Notes: generated from the letters alone by a model not told the origin. DNA of 64,000 nt from Marsupella aquatica (GCA_973895155.1 CCZZQB010000055.1:1-64000), one strand, 5' to 3'; positions 30,266-43,441 are shown, numbered from the stretch's first letter. A program made the numbers and translations.

Positions 30266-31721
30266 TCTTTCCTCTGGCCTCCCGCCGTGCCTTGTACCAG
30301 GCGAGGATAATGGCGATATGACTCCCCAAGTAAGTCTTCCCTCCAATAGCCATACCACCCTGAGCCCGCTTCAGCTCCCCCGAGAATCTTCGGTAGAAGA
30401 ATTGGGCCTAGTTTCGTCGTTTGTACTGTTCCACCTGCACTATCGTGCAGAGGGAAATCTCGGATCGTGGCTCAATCATGTGTAGGGTAGTCCGTATGAA
30501 GTTAAGCCGCTCCATACAGGTTAAGTTGGTGCACGCCCCCTGCTTGTATCCGTTGTCCGTCTTACCCTCGGGTTTGAAGTGCCGCGGCGTATACTCCTTA
30601 TCCCGAATTCGGATTTCCACCGGCACCGGCCCGGTTGGTAGGCCAAAAATTTGCGTTAACCGATGCTCCGTGAGTGATAAGGTCTGCCCCGAAACCTTGG
30701 TGGTTGACGCATCAGTGTCGAAATTGGAGATGAACTTACAAATCTCCTTCGGCCCGGCGGCGCACGGCCTCCATAGTAGGTGGGCGAACCGCTCCAACTG
30801 ATGCTCCTTGAGATAGTCCGCATGTTCGAGTTTCTTGATCGCGATCCAGACTACCTCGGGGACGCGGATTACCTGTAATAAGTTGGACTTCGGGTTATCC
30901 GGGGGCCGTCGGGTCTGGTTGGTCGGGGGGTTTGCCGGGGCAGGTGCAGGCGCGGCGTCGGTCCGTGTTGATTCGGGGGCCGTCGTAGTCCTTGACCGCT
31001 TACGAGGATGCTGTTCGAGTTGCGGACTAGCTCGCTCGAAACCCGAAGAACACTCCGCGTTGATTACTGGACGGACTTGGGACTGGTTTGGCGGTACTCC
31101 GGTGGTCATCGGTTGAGGCGCTGGGGTAGCCATATCCCAGTTGAAGGCGTTGGAGCTTTCCCCGAGGAACGTGAGATTACGCGCCGCTTCCCGTTGTCTG
31201 CTGATGTCTTCTTGGCACTTTTCGGCTGCGATCTGCTGGTCTAGGTACCCCGGGATCTTGTCGAACTCCGCTTGAGTAAGCCGCTGGTTGCCCTTCAGCT
31301 TAAAGAACTTAGCTGGAACCTCAAGAATCGCCTCTACTACCGATCTAAGCCCTTCCTCGCTGAGATATAGTTCGGTGATGTAGTCTCGCAGCTCGTTATA
31401 GCTAGAATCCCTGGTGATGGCTGTCCTTTCGCAATTAACCAGTGCTACCTTGGTTACCAGCTTCGCGTACCTTCGTTCGTAAGCGGCTTTCTCGGGGCAA
31501 GAGTACCAGTAAGTCTCGGAGAACTTAGCACCTACCTCGCCAAACAAGGTCCAAAATCCCAAGGCTGTGAGGGTCATACTAACCTCGTAGTCCAGTTCGT
31601 TGCGTCCACGTTCCCACCTGGCTGGTCCTTTTTCGCGGAGGCCTCGCTCGTCCTGACTAAATCTTGCCACATTCCGCTCTTCTCCCTCGATAATTTCCTC
31701 GTAAAGGTCGACTGGATTCAA
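30266..31721 (-). pseudogene. Family-C LTR-encoded protein, N-terminal part, split by element D
   Basis: An N-terminal helical domain of about 190 residues (GFWTLFGEVGAKFSETYWYS ...) precedes a Pro/Thr-rich linker with a basic patch (PRKRSRTTT). The mobile-domain-like core follows at about 290-437: ADYLKEHQLERFAHLLW, QIFGLPTG near 372, DNGYKQGACTN. A TAG at 30408-30410 ends the 437-codon frame where family B has Trp (RKWAS versus RRN-stop-AQ), a TGG to TAG change. The frame then continues with YLGSHIAIILAWYK up to the D border and resumes at 16801. Two lesions, one nonsense and the 13.5-kb insertion, make it a pseudogene. Confidence 0.7.
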
Positions 31722-32130
31722 TCAAAAGGGCGAGCGGATGGCAGCGTCCGTGAATTCCAAAAAAAGGTGAACGTGAGCGAATGGCCCGCAGTGCCATCAG
31801 CTCCTCTCTTATGGGGGTGCCCGGACGAGCCCGAGCGTGAGAAGGTCAGGCCGTTTGGTCATTGATAACGAGCTGAAGTCGGCGTCTCGGTCCAAGCGTG
31901 ATTCTTCTAACTGATTTTTACTCCGCTGCCGCCACCGTACCTCGGTCGTGTGTAATAATCCCTTTCCTGAACTTGTAATTATTCGGTTATCTTAACCTAC
32001 TCCTAATCTAATCATAATGGCAACTTGACGGCTATACGTGCTATTCTACGCTATGGCTACGGTCCTAATGACCGTATAAGTCCTAATCTACGACCTGGGT
32101 TCGGTCAAGTGACACGTTACCCGTGTCACA
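30266..32130 (-). mobile_element. Family-C LTR, proximal part
   Basis: The LTR begins at 32130 on the minus strand with TGTGACACGGGTAACG and interrupts the family-B 3' LTR, which resumes at 32131 with CCAGCCCTTGAGG. About 400 bp precede the ORF. The element continues past D at 16799 and is then truncated by element A, so no second LTR, internal region or target duplication can be seen. It is called an LTR because its start, ORF position and encoded protein match those of families A and B. Confidence 0.7.
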
Positions 32131-33932
32131 CCAGCCCTTGAGGTAAGTCGGTTGAAGGAGCTGGTCCCACTGGAGGTGGGTGGTTCTCCTGCACAACCGC
32201 AGGGGGTGGAGGAATCTTCCCGGCTACCGTGGCATCTGCTTTGGGTACGGATTCATCCGGCCCGGCTTCGATGGCATTGTCCCGATTGATCGCATCTAAG
32301 GTTGCAATAACGTCAATGGGTATGCCTGGCGGGGCGGCAGCGGTGGGTTGTGCACGACTTGCAGTTGCCAGACTTTGGGCCTTGGGCTGCGGTCGCCTTA
32401 CCTGGACTGGGAACACCCATTTTGGTGGGGTCAGCTCGGGCTCGTTGAGACGCGGGAGGCTCCGGCGGTCAAAACAAGCGTACCACTCGAGGATGATTTC
32501 AATGTGGCTAGCGAAGTACGTCCTCCCACCAAGGTACAAAGTCTTCCTTCTCCGCTCCATCTCCTCGTGGAACTTCTTGACGAAGCAGGACGCCCACTTC
32601 CTGGGCCGATAGTTCTCCACCTGGATGACCTGGGCGGCCGATATTTCTCCTCTGGGTTCCATCATGTGGAGGGCATACCGCTAGAACTCTAGGCGTTTTG
32701 CTACCTCCAGGATGAGGCACGTCCTCATTAAGAACCCATTGTCCACTACCCCCTCGGCCGGGAAGCTAGATGACTGGTATTTAGTTCCCTTGCCCCCTGG
32801 AGCCCGCGACTCTACCCGGTTTATCCCCTCGGGTAAGCCAAAAATCATCTTCAGACGTGCCTCATCGAGGCACATCACTCTCCCGTGCGCTCGAGTTTGT
32901 TGGCAGGCCTCGTCAAAGTTCTGAATGAACTCCGTCATATCCTGCCCGTAATACCTGCTTCCGTTCCAAGGGAGAGAGGCGAGGTGCTCAAACCCCTGGG
33001 TCTTTAGATAGCATGCATGCTTGGGGTGGAGGATGTTCTTGTGAACATTGTCCCCCATGTGATGCATGGTCAGCTTGGCTACCGCAACTGTGGCCAAAGG
33101 CAACCCGGATACGGCTGCAGGCTCCTTCCTCTTCCTACCCCGAGACTGATTACCGGGGTGACTAGAAGAAGGGGACATCTCTCCTTCCTCTCGGTCAGGT
33201 GGTGGTAGCGCAACTGCCGTGAGTATTGGTGCCGGGGCCGCTAGCGTTACCGTGTTATCCCCTTGGGCTTGCTGGAGTGGTGCTGGGTTGTTCGTACCCC
33301 GCGGCCGTCAATTCAGAGGAGGGTGAGCCTCCTCATCTTTGAAGCTGATATTTACCGCATTCACCATGGATCATACTCGGAGAGGTGGTGGAACCGGTGG
33401 CGGGGACCGGCTTGGCTGAGGCCGAGGAGGTGTAGGTGCGGGTACGGGCACGGGTTGGTCGGCACTGGTCGTTGATGGTAGAGTTGCCATGAAGTTTTGC
33501 AAGTGCCGGTGGAGGTTTTCCGACGCAAGTGAAGATGGTCCTGTCGACCGGGTAGTGTTGAACTCGCCATTGATGATAGCCCAGACCCAAGCGGGGATGT
33601 GGTCAAAGTGGTGCCGTTGCAAGTTGATCGTGCCCGGAATATTGAAGACCTCATCCGGAAGCCGAAGCAATGCCTCCCAGAAGCCGCTGTATTTGCCTCT
33701 GTCAAAGAAGTACCCTGATACCTCTTCAGGTCGGTAAAGCTCGCTGTGGGACGCGTACTCAAAGTTAAGGAGATAGTGGTGGCGTCCTGCTAGGCGGATG
33801 ACTCTCGTATTCGCGTTCGATCTCATATCAGCGCAGGTTGGCATGTTTCAATGAGTCGGCCAAGTGCCCTCCGATAGACAAGAATTGAGTCCAGAATTGT
33901 ATGGCCGAACTGGAAAGGATTGTGTGCGACAT
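32131..33932 (-). pseudogene. Family-B LTR-encoded protein, 3' LTR copy, truncated
   Basis: Same protein as in the 5' LTR (49413-52006), starting with MSHTILSS at 33932. It is split into pieces by at least two frame changes (near 33840 and 33370) and a stop near 32680, and then cut off by family C. At the point where the 5' LTR copy has TAG after QVRRP this copy keeps the Gln codon, so the two copies have independent lesions. Confidence 0.75.
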
Positions 33933-34406
33933 TCAGAGGAGATAGCAGGTGACTAAGAAAAAGCGAGAGAGCTGGGATCAAAGCTGGCGCGTGGACTGGA
34001 GAGCTGGTGCACTGCAAAGGATCGGCCCCTCTTTTATACCCTGAGAGCTCATCGATCGCCCGATGCCTCCTCGTCGCTTATAGGCCGAGCCTTTCACGCT
34101 CGTAGTGTACTGGCCCCTTTGCCAGTCCAGGTCAGCTCGTGTTAGTGGCCGCCTCCCAAAGTTTGTTATACGGACCCGAGGGAGGGGGAAAAAGGGCCCA
34201 TTACATGCTCGCAACCTGGGCGTGCGAATGGCGACCTGCCGCCAGCCCGAACATGAATTCCCCTTATTGACTAATGATTTCCTACTCATAATGGCTACCT
34301 AAATACTATCGTTATGCTAATAATAATGGCCTAAGATACCCCTAATGCGCGTGCTAAGCGCGGTTAGACCGAATTACTCATTACCTGCTGTACCGGCGGC
34401 GTCACA
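32131..34406 (-). repeat. Family-B 3' LTR, truncated by element C
   Basis: Starts at 34406 with TGTGACGCCGCCGG and matches the 5' LTR from 52480 to about 50210, then stops abruptly at the family-C border. Two short differences remove frames in the encoded protein. It is about 2.28 kb of an expected 3.96 kb. Confidence 0.88.
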
Positions 34407-34425
34407 TAGCTCCCTGCTTAATTGT
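34407..34425 (-). other. Polypurine tract of element B
   Basis: On the minus strand AATTAAGCAGGGAGCTA abuts the 3' LTR start. It corresponds to AATTAAGTGGGGAGCTA in element A. The codons just upstream (EDASQLS) match the last residues of element-A pol, so pol runs up to the tract in both families. Confidence 0.65.
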
Positions 34426-34478
34426 GAAGCGTCCTCGAAAACATCACTCTCGGCGTTGTCATCTTGATGGTGGTACTT

Positions 34479-37400
34479 TGTAGCAAGGTGATAAAGAGAT
34501 AAATGACTATTTACTCCTTAACAACTCGATTTCATTCCCGTTAGGAGTGGATAAGATCGAAAAGACTGAATTAACACAATTTGAGAAGTTTACACCAACA
34601 TTCTTAGGTTGGAGAGATTTCTAATGATCTCCTTAACATAAGTGTTTAACCACAAACTCAAGTGGGTAATCCTTAGGATTCACAGTGCAATAATAAAGAC
34701 TAGAATTAACAAAGATTGAAACTAGAGAGAGAGTAGATAGGAGTTTTCAAAGTGCAAGGGAATTGAATTTCTGACCATCACCACTCCTTCAATAAGGATT
34801 ATGGCCTAATTTAAGATTCAGAAATCAACATTTTCTATGCTTTTTGATTTCTCGTAGCAACTCTTCTCCATCTATTGAATTTAGAAGACAACAATGTAAA
34901 TCAAACAGGGACACTTTTCTGGTCTTGCTTAAGACGGTACTCGGATACTCGAATTGGTTTACTTCTCCTACAATCCTTAAGATTGCTTGTTTGAGTTTTG
35001 TGCAAATGTCAATTTCCTCTTTGGTGAATCTTCCAAATGTATTGATCACAAATCTCATTGATCTTCCAATATCATTATAGGCACACTCTAGTATTCATTG
35101 AACATTTCACAACAACTCAAGGGTTGCTAAACTTCTTCCTTTTACTTAACCATGGTAAAAAGAAGGGAAGAAAAGGCATAGATTTCTCCAAAATCAAAAT
35201 GGGGAAATCAAATGTATCTCTCTCCTCCCGGTTGACTTTGGGTCCTCCTCCTTTTGTACTAAAAGTGGAGATTATGAAAAGACATGCCTATTCAAAACCC
35301 AAGTCTAAAGAAATATGTAAATAAAAGTGAACTATCCTAGTCAAAAATGGAGTAGAGTCTCCAATGGATACATCAACAAAATACTGGAGTCTACTTACTC
35401 ATATACTAATCTATATAGTTATTTCTAAGTCTAAACTAATGTGGCTCTAACTCTCTAAATATAACTCTATTCTGGTCCTAGCTTTTGAGAAGGAACCTCC
35501 TCAGGGTTAGCCATGGCAAGGGGTTCTGGTCGAAGGAAAACTCCCTGCTGACCAGTGGTAAAAGGGATGGACGGGTCAATATCCATGTTCTCATGATGGG
35601 CACTTGGGTCATGAGAATAAGTGTAAGAATGGGAGTGGAAGTGTGTACTGGGAGTGGGGAAACCAGGAGGGTTGAGGGGTGATGAGGGGTCAGTGGAATA
35701 GACTCCTTCATGAGGACTAGGAGAGAAAGATCTGGTAGTAAAGGGAGGAATCTCAGTATCAGCTAATAGCTCCTCAGTAGTCAAGTCACTCATCTCCCTT
35801 AAGGCTTCACAGGTCTTTGAGAGGCCTGTAAGTGCATCATCCACCTTGGTACTCACATCTACCACTAAATGGTTAATCTTGGAGAAAAGGATGGGTGTGG
35901 TGTTCTTGGCCAAATACTCATCATAAATTTGGGCCTTAAGAAGATCCAGAGAAGCTATCTTGGTCAAAGGCTCAATCAGATCCAAAGATTGAGTGATACT
36001 GAGTTGGAGAGTATGCTCAAGCTCATTCTTCTTCTTACTCCTTTCCAACTGCTGTTTGAGTTCAGATACCTTCTTCTTGAGGAACTCATTCTCCTTCTCT
36101 AACTTCCTCTTATCTGTGGTATCACTCATGGTGGAGATCTTCTCAAGAATCTGCCCTGGTTTCACTCCTAACTTCTGAGAAATGTCAGTGAATGATGGCC
36201 TTCTCCATCACAGTGGTCTTCCTCTTCACCTTCTGGAATGTGTCTGAGATGATCTGGAAATCAGCTAGGGTGTCTAGGGAGGCATGGCCGGGTGCATCCG
36301 GAAATTCAGCCGGGTCGAAGAAGGCCGGGTCGGAAAAGTCCGGGTCGAGGTTCCGGGCAGCAGACCGGGTCTTTCGAGGATTTGTCTCTGCTGGCTCCTC
36401 ATCCTCACTGTCATCAGAGGTGGCCTGGGTGATATCTGGATCTGTCTCTCCATACTTTATGAAGTTGAACTTGGCCAATAGTAATTTCTTCTCCTCTCTG
36501 AACAAAACTCCTTCAAAGCTATATAGATGTACCAGGTACCAGGTAGCAGGAGAGGGGAGTAGGACTCTTGTTGGATAGGTTCTGTACCAACTTCCTTATC
36601 AAATCAAAGATAAGCTTAGCCCAGTTGACTTTTCTTTCTCCCTTGTAAGCAGCAACAATGGTAGAGCCAACTCCAACAGTAACTCTTCTTGGCTTCTCAG
36701 GGTACGGCAGGGGTAGCAAAAAGCTGAAGACTTGTCTCAGATCAGGATCCAAACACTTAGAAACATTGAACCCGTCCTTACTGTTGATGGCTCCTTTGAA
36801 GTAAGGGAGGATTAGATTGACAGCTCTCCCCACTGGACCTTCTCCTTCATCTTCCAATACAAAAGCTCCTACAATCATCATCTGAGTCCATCGCTCAGGT
36901 CGGCCTCTGAAGGTATCCTTAAACTCAGCCGGATACTCCTTGGATCGGATCTCTCTGATCATATCTTCGCTCTGATAACTCCAGGGTAGCTCCATCAGAG
37001 ACTCACAGCCCATCCTGAGCAAAGACTCCCTCAGTTTGACCTTCTCAGCTTCACTGTCCGGAATAGTTGGCCTCAGAATTTTCATGGCAATAGGGACCTC
37101 CTTTCTCTTCGATCGTCTCACAGGGGCTTTAACCGGAGTAGATGCAGGTGATGTTGAGGTTGAATGCCCCTTAGAGACGCGAGAAGTGGACATTCCGGCT
37201 GGATCCGCCCCTTGCTCCATAGGATTTTTGGAAGCAGAAAATTGATTTTTGGTAAATGTTCTGCCTCCTCTACGGCAAGCTCTACAATGATGCGACTTCA
37301 GAATGTTCAATCTCTTCGATTTCGACCACTGGTAGAAATGTCTGGGTCGACCTGGCCGCAGCGTTTCTGATCAACTGAAAATCGTTTCGGAAGAATTGCA

Positions 37401-38089
37401 TCAAGATTTCGTCAACCACAATGCAGGGTCATTTAACGTGGGGAAAATCTAGACTCAATCGGGCCTGAAATAGTGATGTCCGGGTCGACCTGGCCTCCCT
37501 TCTCACAACCGATGTATCCACTATCAGGATCTCAAACTTCCTGCCTTCACTTCCACCGGTGGAGTAGGCATTCCCCTCACAACGAATCAGTCAGTTCCCT
37601 CATATCCAGGCTCTCATCATGCAATGCAAGATTGGTCCTATAATCAGGACCCAAGATCCTCTACCAAAAAGGTAGAGCCTCCTCACTCTACTGCTTAAAC
37701 AGTCTAATGCGCTCGGGAGCTCAAAACCTACTAAGTTTGGCTTTGAGAGGTGTGAGAGGCCGGATCGACTCTCCTTCCTTATATCCGGATTCTACTGTGG
37801 TCGTGCCTATGTTTGACTTATGGTTTTAAAAACTTTGGCAATGGACAGCTGTTGTTGAGTAGAGTCTCGGTATAAGTTTTATATCTCATTCCAGGCTTAT
37901 AGTAAAAAGTTCCGGGTCGATCCTCCTTCTCTAATATCAATCCGGGTTGACCTCAGATCAGCTTGAAAGTCTCATAACATTTCAAAGTAGTCTTCAGGTC
38001 CCTCTTCAGCCTTATTTAAGATCTTAAATGTAAAAATTCTAAAATTTATGGTTAGTTAACCCTTCTTTCATAAACATCCTTATCTCACA
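34479..38089 (-). mobile_element. Family-E solo LTR (3.6 kb) inside the pol gene of element B
   Basis: The insert begins TGTGAGATAAGG and ends TTGCTACA on the minus strand and is flanked by a perfect 5-bp duplication, TACTT at 34474-34478 and 38090-38094. Removing it plus one duplication restores the pol C-terminus of element B (DRVKKY joining HHQDDNAE). It has LTR-like TG/CA ends but no internal direct repeat, primer site or enzymes, so I read it as a solo LTR left by recombination. It encodes a broken protein of the LTR type. The flanks of that ORF (34479-35466 and 37311-38089) are noncoding, with repeated GGGTCGACC-type strings near 37340, 37480 and 37915. Confidence 0.75.
35467..37310 (-). 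pseudogene. Family-E LTR-encoded protein, broken
   Basis: Three consecutive pieces share one plan. Piece 1 (37310-36519) has a Lys/Arg-rich leader and a core with GCESLMELPW, as in LPW cores of the other families. Piece 2 (36505-36185) is acidic. Piece 3 (36165-35467) is a coiled coil (KLEKENEFLKKKVSELKQQ) with a Pro/Ser/His-rich tail. A stop-plus-frameshift separates 1 from 2 and a frameshift separates 2 from 3. The start codons of pieces 2 and 3 are not ATG, so they are remnants of one frame. The FGLPxG motif is not evident here, so family membership rests on order and the LPW core. Confidence 0.6.
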
Positions 38090-38094
38090 TACTT

Positions 38095-41000
38095 CTTCAC
38101 ACGATCGTAACTGACTCGCGTGGGTAGTAAATCGCCGGCGTACGTTGCAAGTTCCAAAGATCCGTTAGGGTAGATCTGATTGACTTGGAAAGGCCCTAGC
38201 CAACGGGTATGAAGCTTCCCCGGAAACTGCATGTACCTACTATCGTACAACAAGACTAGATTGCCTGTCACGACGTCGACCTTCCGTAGTCCTTTGTCGT
38301 GCTGCTTCTTGGAAGCTACCTGCTGTTTGATGACTGTCGAGCTGCCAATAGCCGTGCTTCTTCTAATGCTTCAATTTGATAAGCTCTGTCTGACAAACTT
38401 TCAGCTTCGGGTAAGCGATCCCGAATGCTTACCCGGGGAGTGTGGACTTCAAACTCAATTGGTACCAAAGAATGTTGGCCGAACACGAGAAAGTACGGGC
38501 TGTGACTCGTAGTAGTCTTGTAAGCCAGATTATACAAATACACCGCTGCGTACAACTTGTCATCCCAATCCATTTTGTTCGTGGCTACTGTCTTGTTGAG
38601 GATCTTCCCGATGATACCATTGGCTCTCTCTGTCAGCCCGTTGGCTTTAGGATGATACGGGGTAGTCTTGCGGTGCTTGACTAGGTAACGCTCCGTAAGC
38701 TGGGCTACGGTGTCATTGAGGAAGTGTGTTCCATGGTCGCTTACTAACTCCAAGGGCGGCCCAAACCGGGTGAAGATTTGCTCGTATAAGAACCTGGCGG
38801 TGGTTGCAGCATCGTCCTTTACCGTAGCCCGTGCTTTGACCCATTTGGTGGAGTAATCTATAGCTAGCAGGATGTACCTGCATCTTCGTTGTCGGGTAAC
38901 GGGAGTGAACGGTCTGATATAATCAATACCCCACTTTTTGAAAGGTGCCAAGGGAAGCACGGACGTGAGAGGGTGATGATGAGATCGTCTTGGGGCCCCA
39001 GCCCGCTGACACAGGTCATAGCCCTTGATGAAACGCTGTATATCCTGATGCAACGTAGGCCACCAATACCCTGAATCCAGAATCTTTCGGGTTGTCATGA
39101 TAGCCACGAAATGGCCTCCAGCTTCTTCTTCATGCAAGGCCCGCATAACGATAAGCATCTCCTTGTACTCTAAGCAACATCATAGCTTCCCATTAACTCC
39201 TTGCTTGTGTAGGTGGCCCTGTATCATGACGTATGGCCCGGCCTTTCGTAAAAACACAGCAGCAACCTCCTGATTGATGCCGTCGGGGATGCGGCCTGTT
39301 AAGAGGAAGGTGATTATTGAGCCGTACCATGTCGTCGTTCCCACCCCTACGTGGAATAACTCCTCGTCCGGAAAAGTATCATTAATTGGCTGATCGACTG
39401 GTACGCCGTCCAACCTTGAAAAGAAGTTGGCATTGAGATGTGCCTTTCCTGGCCAAACCCAAACTTCATAGTTAAATTCCTGGAGAAGTAGCACCCACCG
39501 GGCTATCCGTCGTGTCACATCCGCTTTGTTGACCATGTACTTCAGGCTATCATGATCCGTGTGGAATATGACCTTGTAGCCAGGTAGATAGTGCCGGAAC
39601 TTCTTACATGAGTAGATTATTCCCAGAGCTTCTCGATCAGTGGGAGAATAATTTTGTTCGGCTGTGAATAGTTGACGGCTAGCAAAGTAGATGGGGTGGT
39701 CACGTCCGTCCTCATCAAGCTGACTGAGCACGGATCCGATACAGAATCCTGACACATCGACATACACATGGAACTCCTTATTCCAGTCCGGGGTGACCAT
39801 GATAGGTGCGGTGGTGAGTTGTTTACGGAGTTCTTCGAAAGCAATCCGTCTCTTGGGTGTCTCCTTGATCACCGCGTCGTTCTTCATCATCTCGGTTAAG
39901 GGCAACGCAATTTTAGCAAAATCTTTAATGAACCAACGATAGTACCCTACACAGCGCAAGAAGGATCGTACCGCTTTTTTATCTATGGGAAACACCACCG
40001 CCATCCAAGCCGCGACCTTCTCTTGGTCCACCTCCATACCCCGTTTGGACACACGATGTCCGAGTAACACTCCCTCCTCTACCCCAAAAAAACATTTGGC
40101 GGGATGTAGCTTGAGGTTAACCTCTCGGCATCGTTGTAGTGTACGTCGTAGATGTTCGGCGTGCATGGCGACGGTTCCAAAGATGGCAAAGTTGTCGATA
40201 AATATTTCCAGAAATTCCCGAGGAAATCGTGGAAGATATTCATCATGAGTCGCTGAAACATGGCCGGGGCGTTACATAGCCCAAACGGCATTCTCCGAAA
40301 TGCGAACGTCCCCCATTCCGTAGTGAACATTGTTTTGAGCTGATCTGAGAGGCGGATCCAGATTTGATTATAACCCGAATACCCGTCAAGGAATGTATAA
40401 ATTTTGTTTCGGGCTACCATATCGAGAACCATATCCGTGAATGGTAACGGGTAATGGTCTTTCCGGGTTGTGTCGTTCAACTTACGATAGTCCTGACAGA
40501 TCCGAATCTTAGGTTTTCCGTCCGTACCTCCCTTCTTTGGTACAATGACAATGGGAGAAACCCAATCGCTGCCCATTACTGGGTAGATGATATCTGCGGC
40601 GAGGAGACGATCGATTTCCTCCTTCACTAAGATGGAGTACCTCGGGTTCATGCAACGTTGCCGCTGCCATACTGCATGGGCCCCCAAGTTCAAATTGATC
40701 GTGTGTTCTCCCAACTCGAGGGAGACTCCCGTCAAATCGTGATGGCTCCATGCAAACACATCTTCATATTCCTTGAGCAGTGCTTGGATAGATTTTTCCG
40801 CCTCCCCCGTCAAAGCATGGCCCAGGTTAAAAGACTTATCCATACCAATGGTGTACTTCCAGTAGTGCTCCTTTCTTATGACTTCCACCTGGTTCCGCAA
40901 TTTTGGGTCCAGGCTCGCATCCAGCTCAGCTAACCAAACTCCTTCGTACATGGGTGGAACTAGGATCGGTTTCGAATTTGGGGTTAATTCCTCCAATTTT

Positions 41001-41863
41001 GGGATGGACGGGTCCCAGGAGACTCGTTTCTTATGTCTCGGTCTCGGGTTTTTGGCCTCGGGCAGTTGTTTGGCCGGTTCGTGGTCACTAGGCTCTGCAC
41101 TGGTAGAAGCAGCATCGGCTCCCTGCTTAGCTGGAGTCGTGTCCTCCGTATTGATGGGCCATTTTTGTGTTTCATCGGTCTGGGCGGTAGAGGTGCTCGG
41201 GGTGGACTCAATAGCAACCTTCTGGTAATTCAGGAGATGTGTTTCCCGGGTTGCCTCTACTCCGAAGACATCTTCCTCGGATAGGGACAAAATGAGTTCA
41301 ATCATATTGAGCTCCTCTTCCTCCGAGGTCTCTGAATCATATTCCTCGGGTCCCTGTGGGGTTTCACCCCGATAATCATCCAGTGCCCAAGATACTTGTA
41401 CTGTGGGTGTCCCAAACCGTAGCTCCTTTTTTCCCCAATCCGTGATTACTCGGCCACCATACAACCACAGTCTGCCCCAAAGGACCGGATAAGAGGAGGG
41501 CCGAACCAGCCTCATGACTAGGAAGTTGAGATAGAACTCCACCCCTCCAACAAGAGTGAGCACCCGAGTGAGCGTGCCCAATGGAAGGACCCTTGCCCCG
41601 TTTGCTAATTTGATAGCTCGGGCTGTGGGTTGATACGTGAGGTATCCTAACTTGACTGATGTTTCCTCAGTCATGATGTTGACTCCCGCTCCTCCGTCTA
41701 CAAGAACCATCTTGATGGTACAATTATTGATCTCAATCGAGATGTCCGGCTCTCCTAGGTCTTTGCATATCATGTTGCAGTCCGCGATCCCAACTCGGGG
41801 TAGTCGCCTTCGTCGCCAACCCGTAAGCAACTCCCTCAGTTGCCGTTTGTACTCTGGATTGTT
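38095..41863 (-). pseudogene. pol: Decayed protease-RT-RNase H-integrase of element B
   Basis: Blocks in order: protease with VDGGAGV, RT (MPFGLCNAPAMFQR near 40290), RNase H (YVDVSGFC ... HTDHDSL), integrase with zinc finger (EEAGGHF ... CQRAGAP) and acidic triad residues (GIDYI, SDHGTHF, GLTERANG), and the C-terminal strand GPFQVNQIYPNGS. Lesions: a stop just after VGQLL (41864-41866), a one-base loss near 40225, breaks at about 39170 and 38310, and the family-E insertion after DRVKKY. The RT active site reads FIDNF where element A has FIDDF, a lost catalytic Asp. It is non-functional. Confidence 0.88.
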
Positions 41864-43441
41864 TTACAGCAGTTGCCCTACCGTTGTCGTAACCGGGCAA
41901 CTCTTCACGTCTTCATTAATATCATAGTCCTCCTTCTTTTCTTCCTTCGGCTGCTGCTTGGTTTCCTCCTGCTTTTCTTGCTCTTGTCGTCGGGCGACCT
42001 CGGCAGCTTTGATGTCCTTATCGATTGCTTTCTGGTATTCCTGAGCTTCGTAGGCCTCCAACTGTTTCTTTACCAATTCTTTGATGTGGGGATAAAATAG
42101 CTTTGGGTCATCCCGATGGTAGTCATCGTCCTTCTCCGGGGGTATATCTATCGCTGGCTGCACTGGAGTAGTATCTTGCTTTTTCCTGCGTTTTTCTTCC
42201 TGTTTTTCTTCCTTCCGCTCGGCTCTTGTTGACACTCGGTAGCACTCAGCCTCGTTCAATGGATTAGGGTGCTCCGCCACGTCCACCAGATTTACCCACT
42301 TGGTGTTGTCATCTTGCCATTCCACAACAATCATTTGGATGACTGCATCGCTCGTGGCCGGTCCGCCCTGGGCCGGTCTTGTTGCGCTTGTTCGAGTGGC
42401 TATTACCAATGGACAGTTGGCCATGGAGTGAGCTTCCGTTTTGCAGACTTGACATAGTGGTGTGCCTCGGCCATCCCCCTGGCGTCTTGGTTCGGTGCAT
42501 TCCCTCGCAAAGTGGCCTGGCTTCTCACAGTTGTAACAAACTGGGGATCGCCAAATCCCTGGCTTAGGAGGAATGCTCGGGTTATTGATAACTTGGAAAC
42601 TTTTGCCATTGTTTGGGTAGGGGTATGCAGTTCTACCTGCTAAGTTATGCGGACCCACCGTTGAAATCTGATACACCGAATCCGGGGGATCTTCAAAGAA
42701 ATACTCAGTGGACTCCGATTCAGGTCCCGTGTTGTCAACATCATCTAATTCCACCTAGTGGACTCGGTTCTTCCATCTTGGGCATTCTTGCACTACATGC
42801 CCGGATTGGAAACACTTTGAACACCACGCATGTGCTCGGGTCTCGGGTGGCTTCTTCTTCTCCATAGGCTTTTCCGCAAGATGTACTGACAGTGCTTTGA
42901 GACGATCCGTGATTTTTTTAATCTTGTCTGCTTTGGCGGCCTTTGGATTGGGTATCGTTCTTCAAACATGGGGCTTGATTTTTCCCTCCTTCTTAACCCG
43001 CCTCTTCTTCTTTTTTTTCCGGCTCTTGCTCTCCGAATCGCTTCTTGATGAGCTAGAAGTGGAGGATCCGTTGGTCGAAGTCGAATCCGAACTAGATTCT
43101 GTCTTTGAACTTGACGAGGTTGAATGATGTTTCTTCTTCTTCTTGCGTTTCTTCTTCTTCTCGTCGTCCGATTCGGAGTTACTGTCACTGAAGGTCTCGT
43201 ACTTGCCCCTTCCTGTGGCGTGCCCGCTGGCTTCACCGGGAGTTATAGGTGGACTCCCGGTAGGTTTCGGCGCACGCTATGGCTGCTTGCATTGAAATTG
43301 GGTTATTCTGGCGCACCCAGAATTGCATATTCGTGGGCAAACCATGGAGGAACCACGTAAGTTGGAGCGCGTCACCCAGCCTAGGTCGGATCTTGGCAGC
43401 AATTTTCTGAAACTTCTGAATCAACTTCCGCAGGGGCTCCT
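41864..43441 (-). pseudogene. gag: C-terminal gag of element B
   Basis: Aligns with the element-A gag from the KFLQRFQKL helix on (here KLIQKFQKI). It includes the ASQ/NNP capsid end, a Ser/Lys-rich stretch now out of frame (42793-43236), and an intact CCHC knuckle CYNCEKPGHFAREC. It runs to VGQLL where a TAA breaks it from the protease. The 5' part of gag lies on the far side of the inserted A-family LTR (48023-48391), and about 60 codons between the two parts are missing. Confidence 0.8.
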
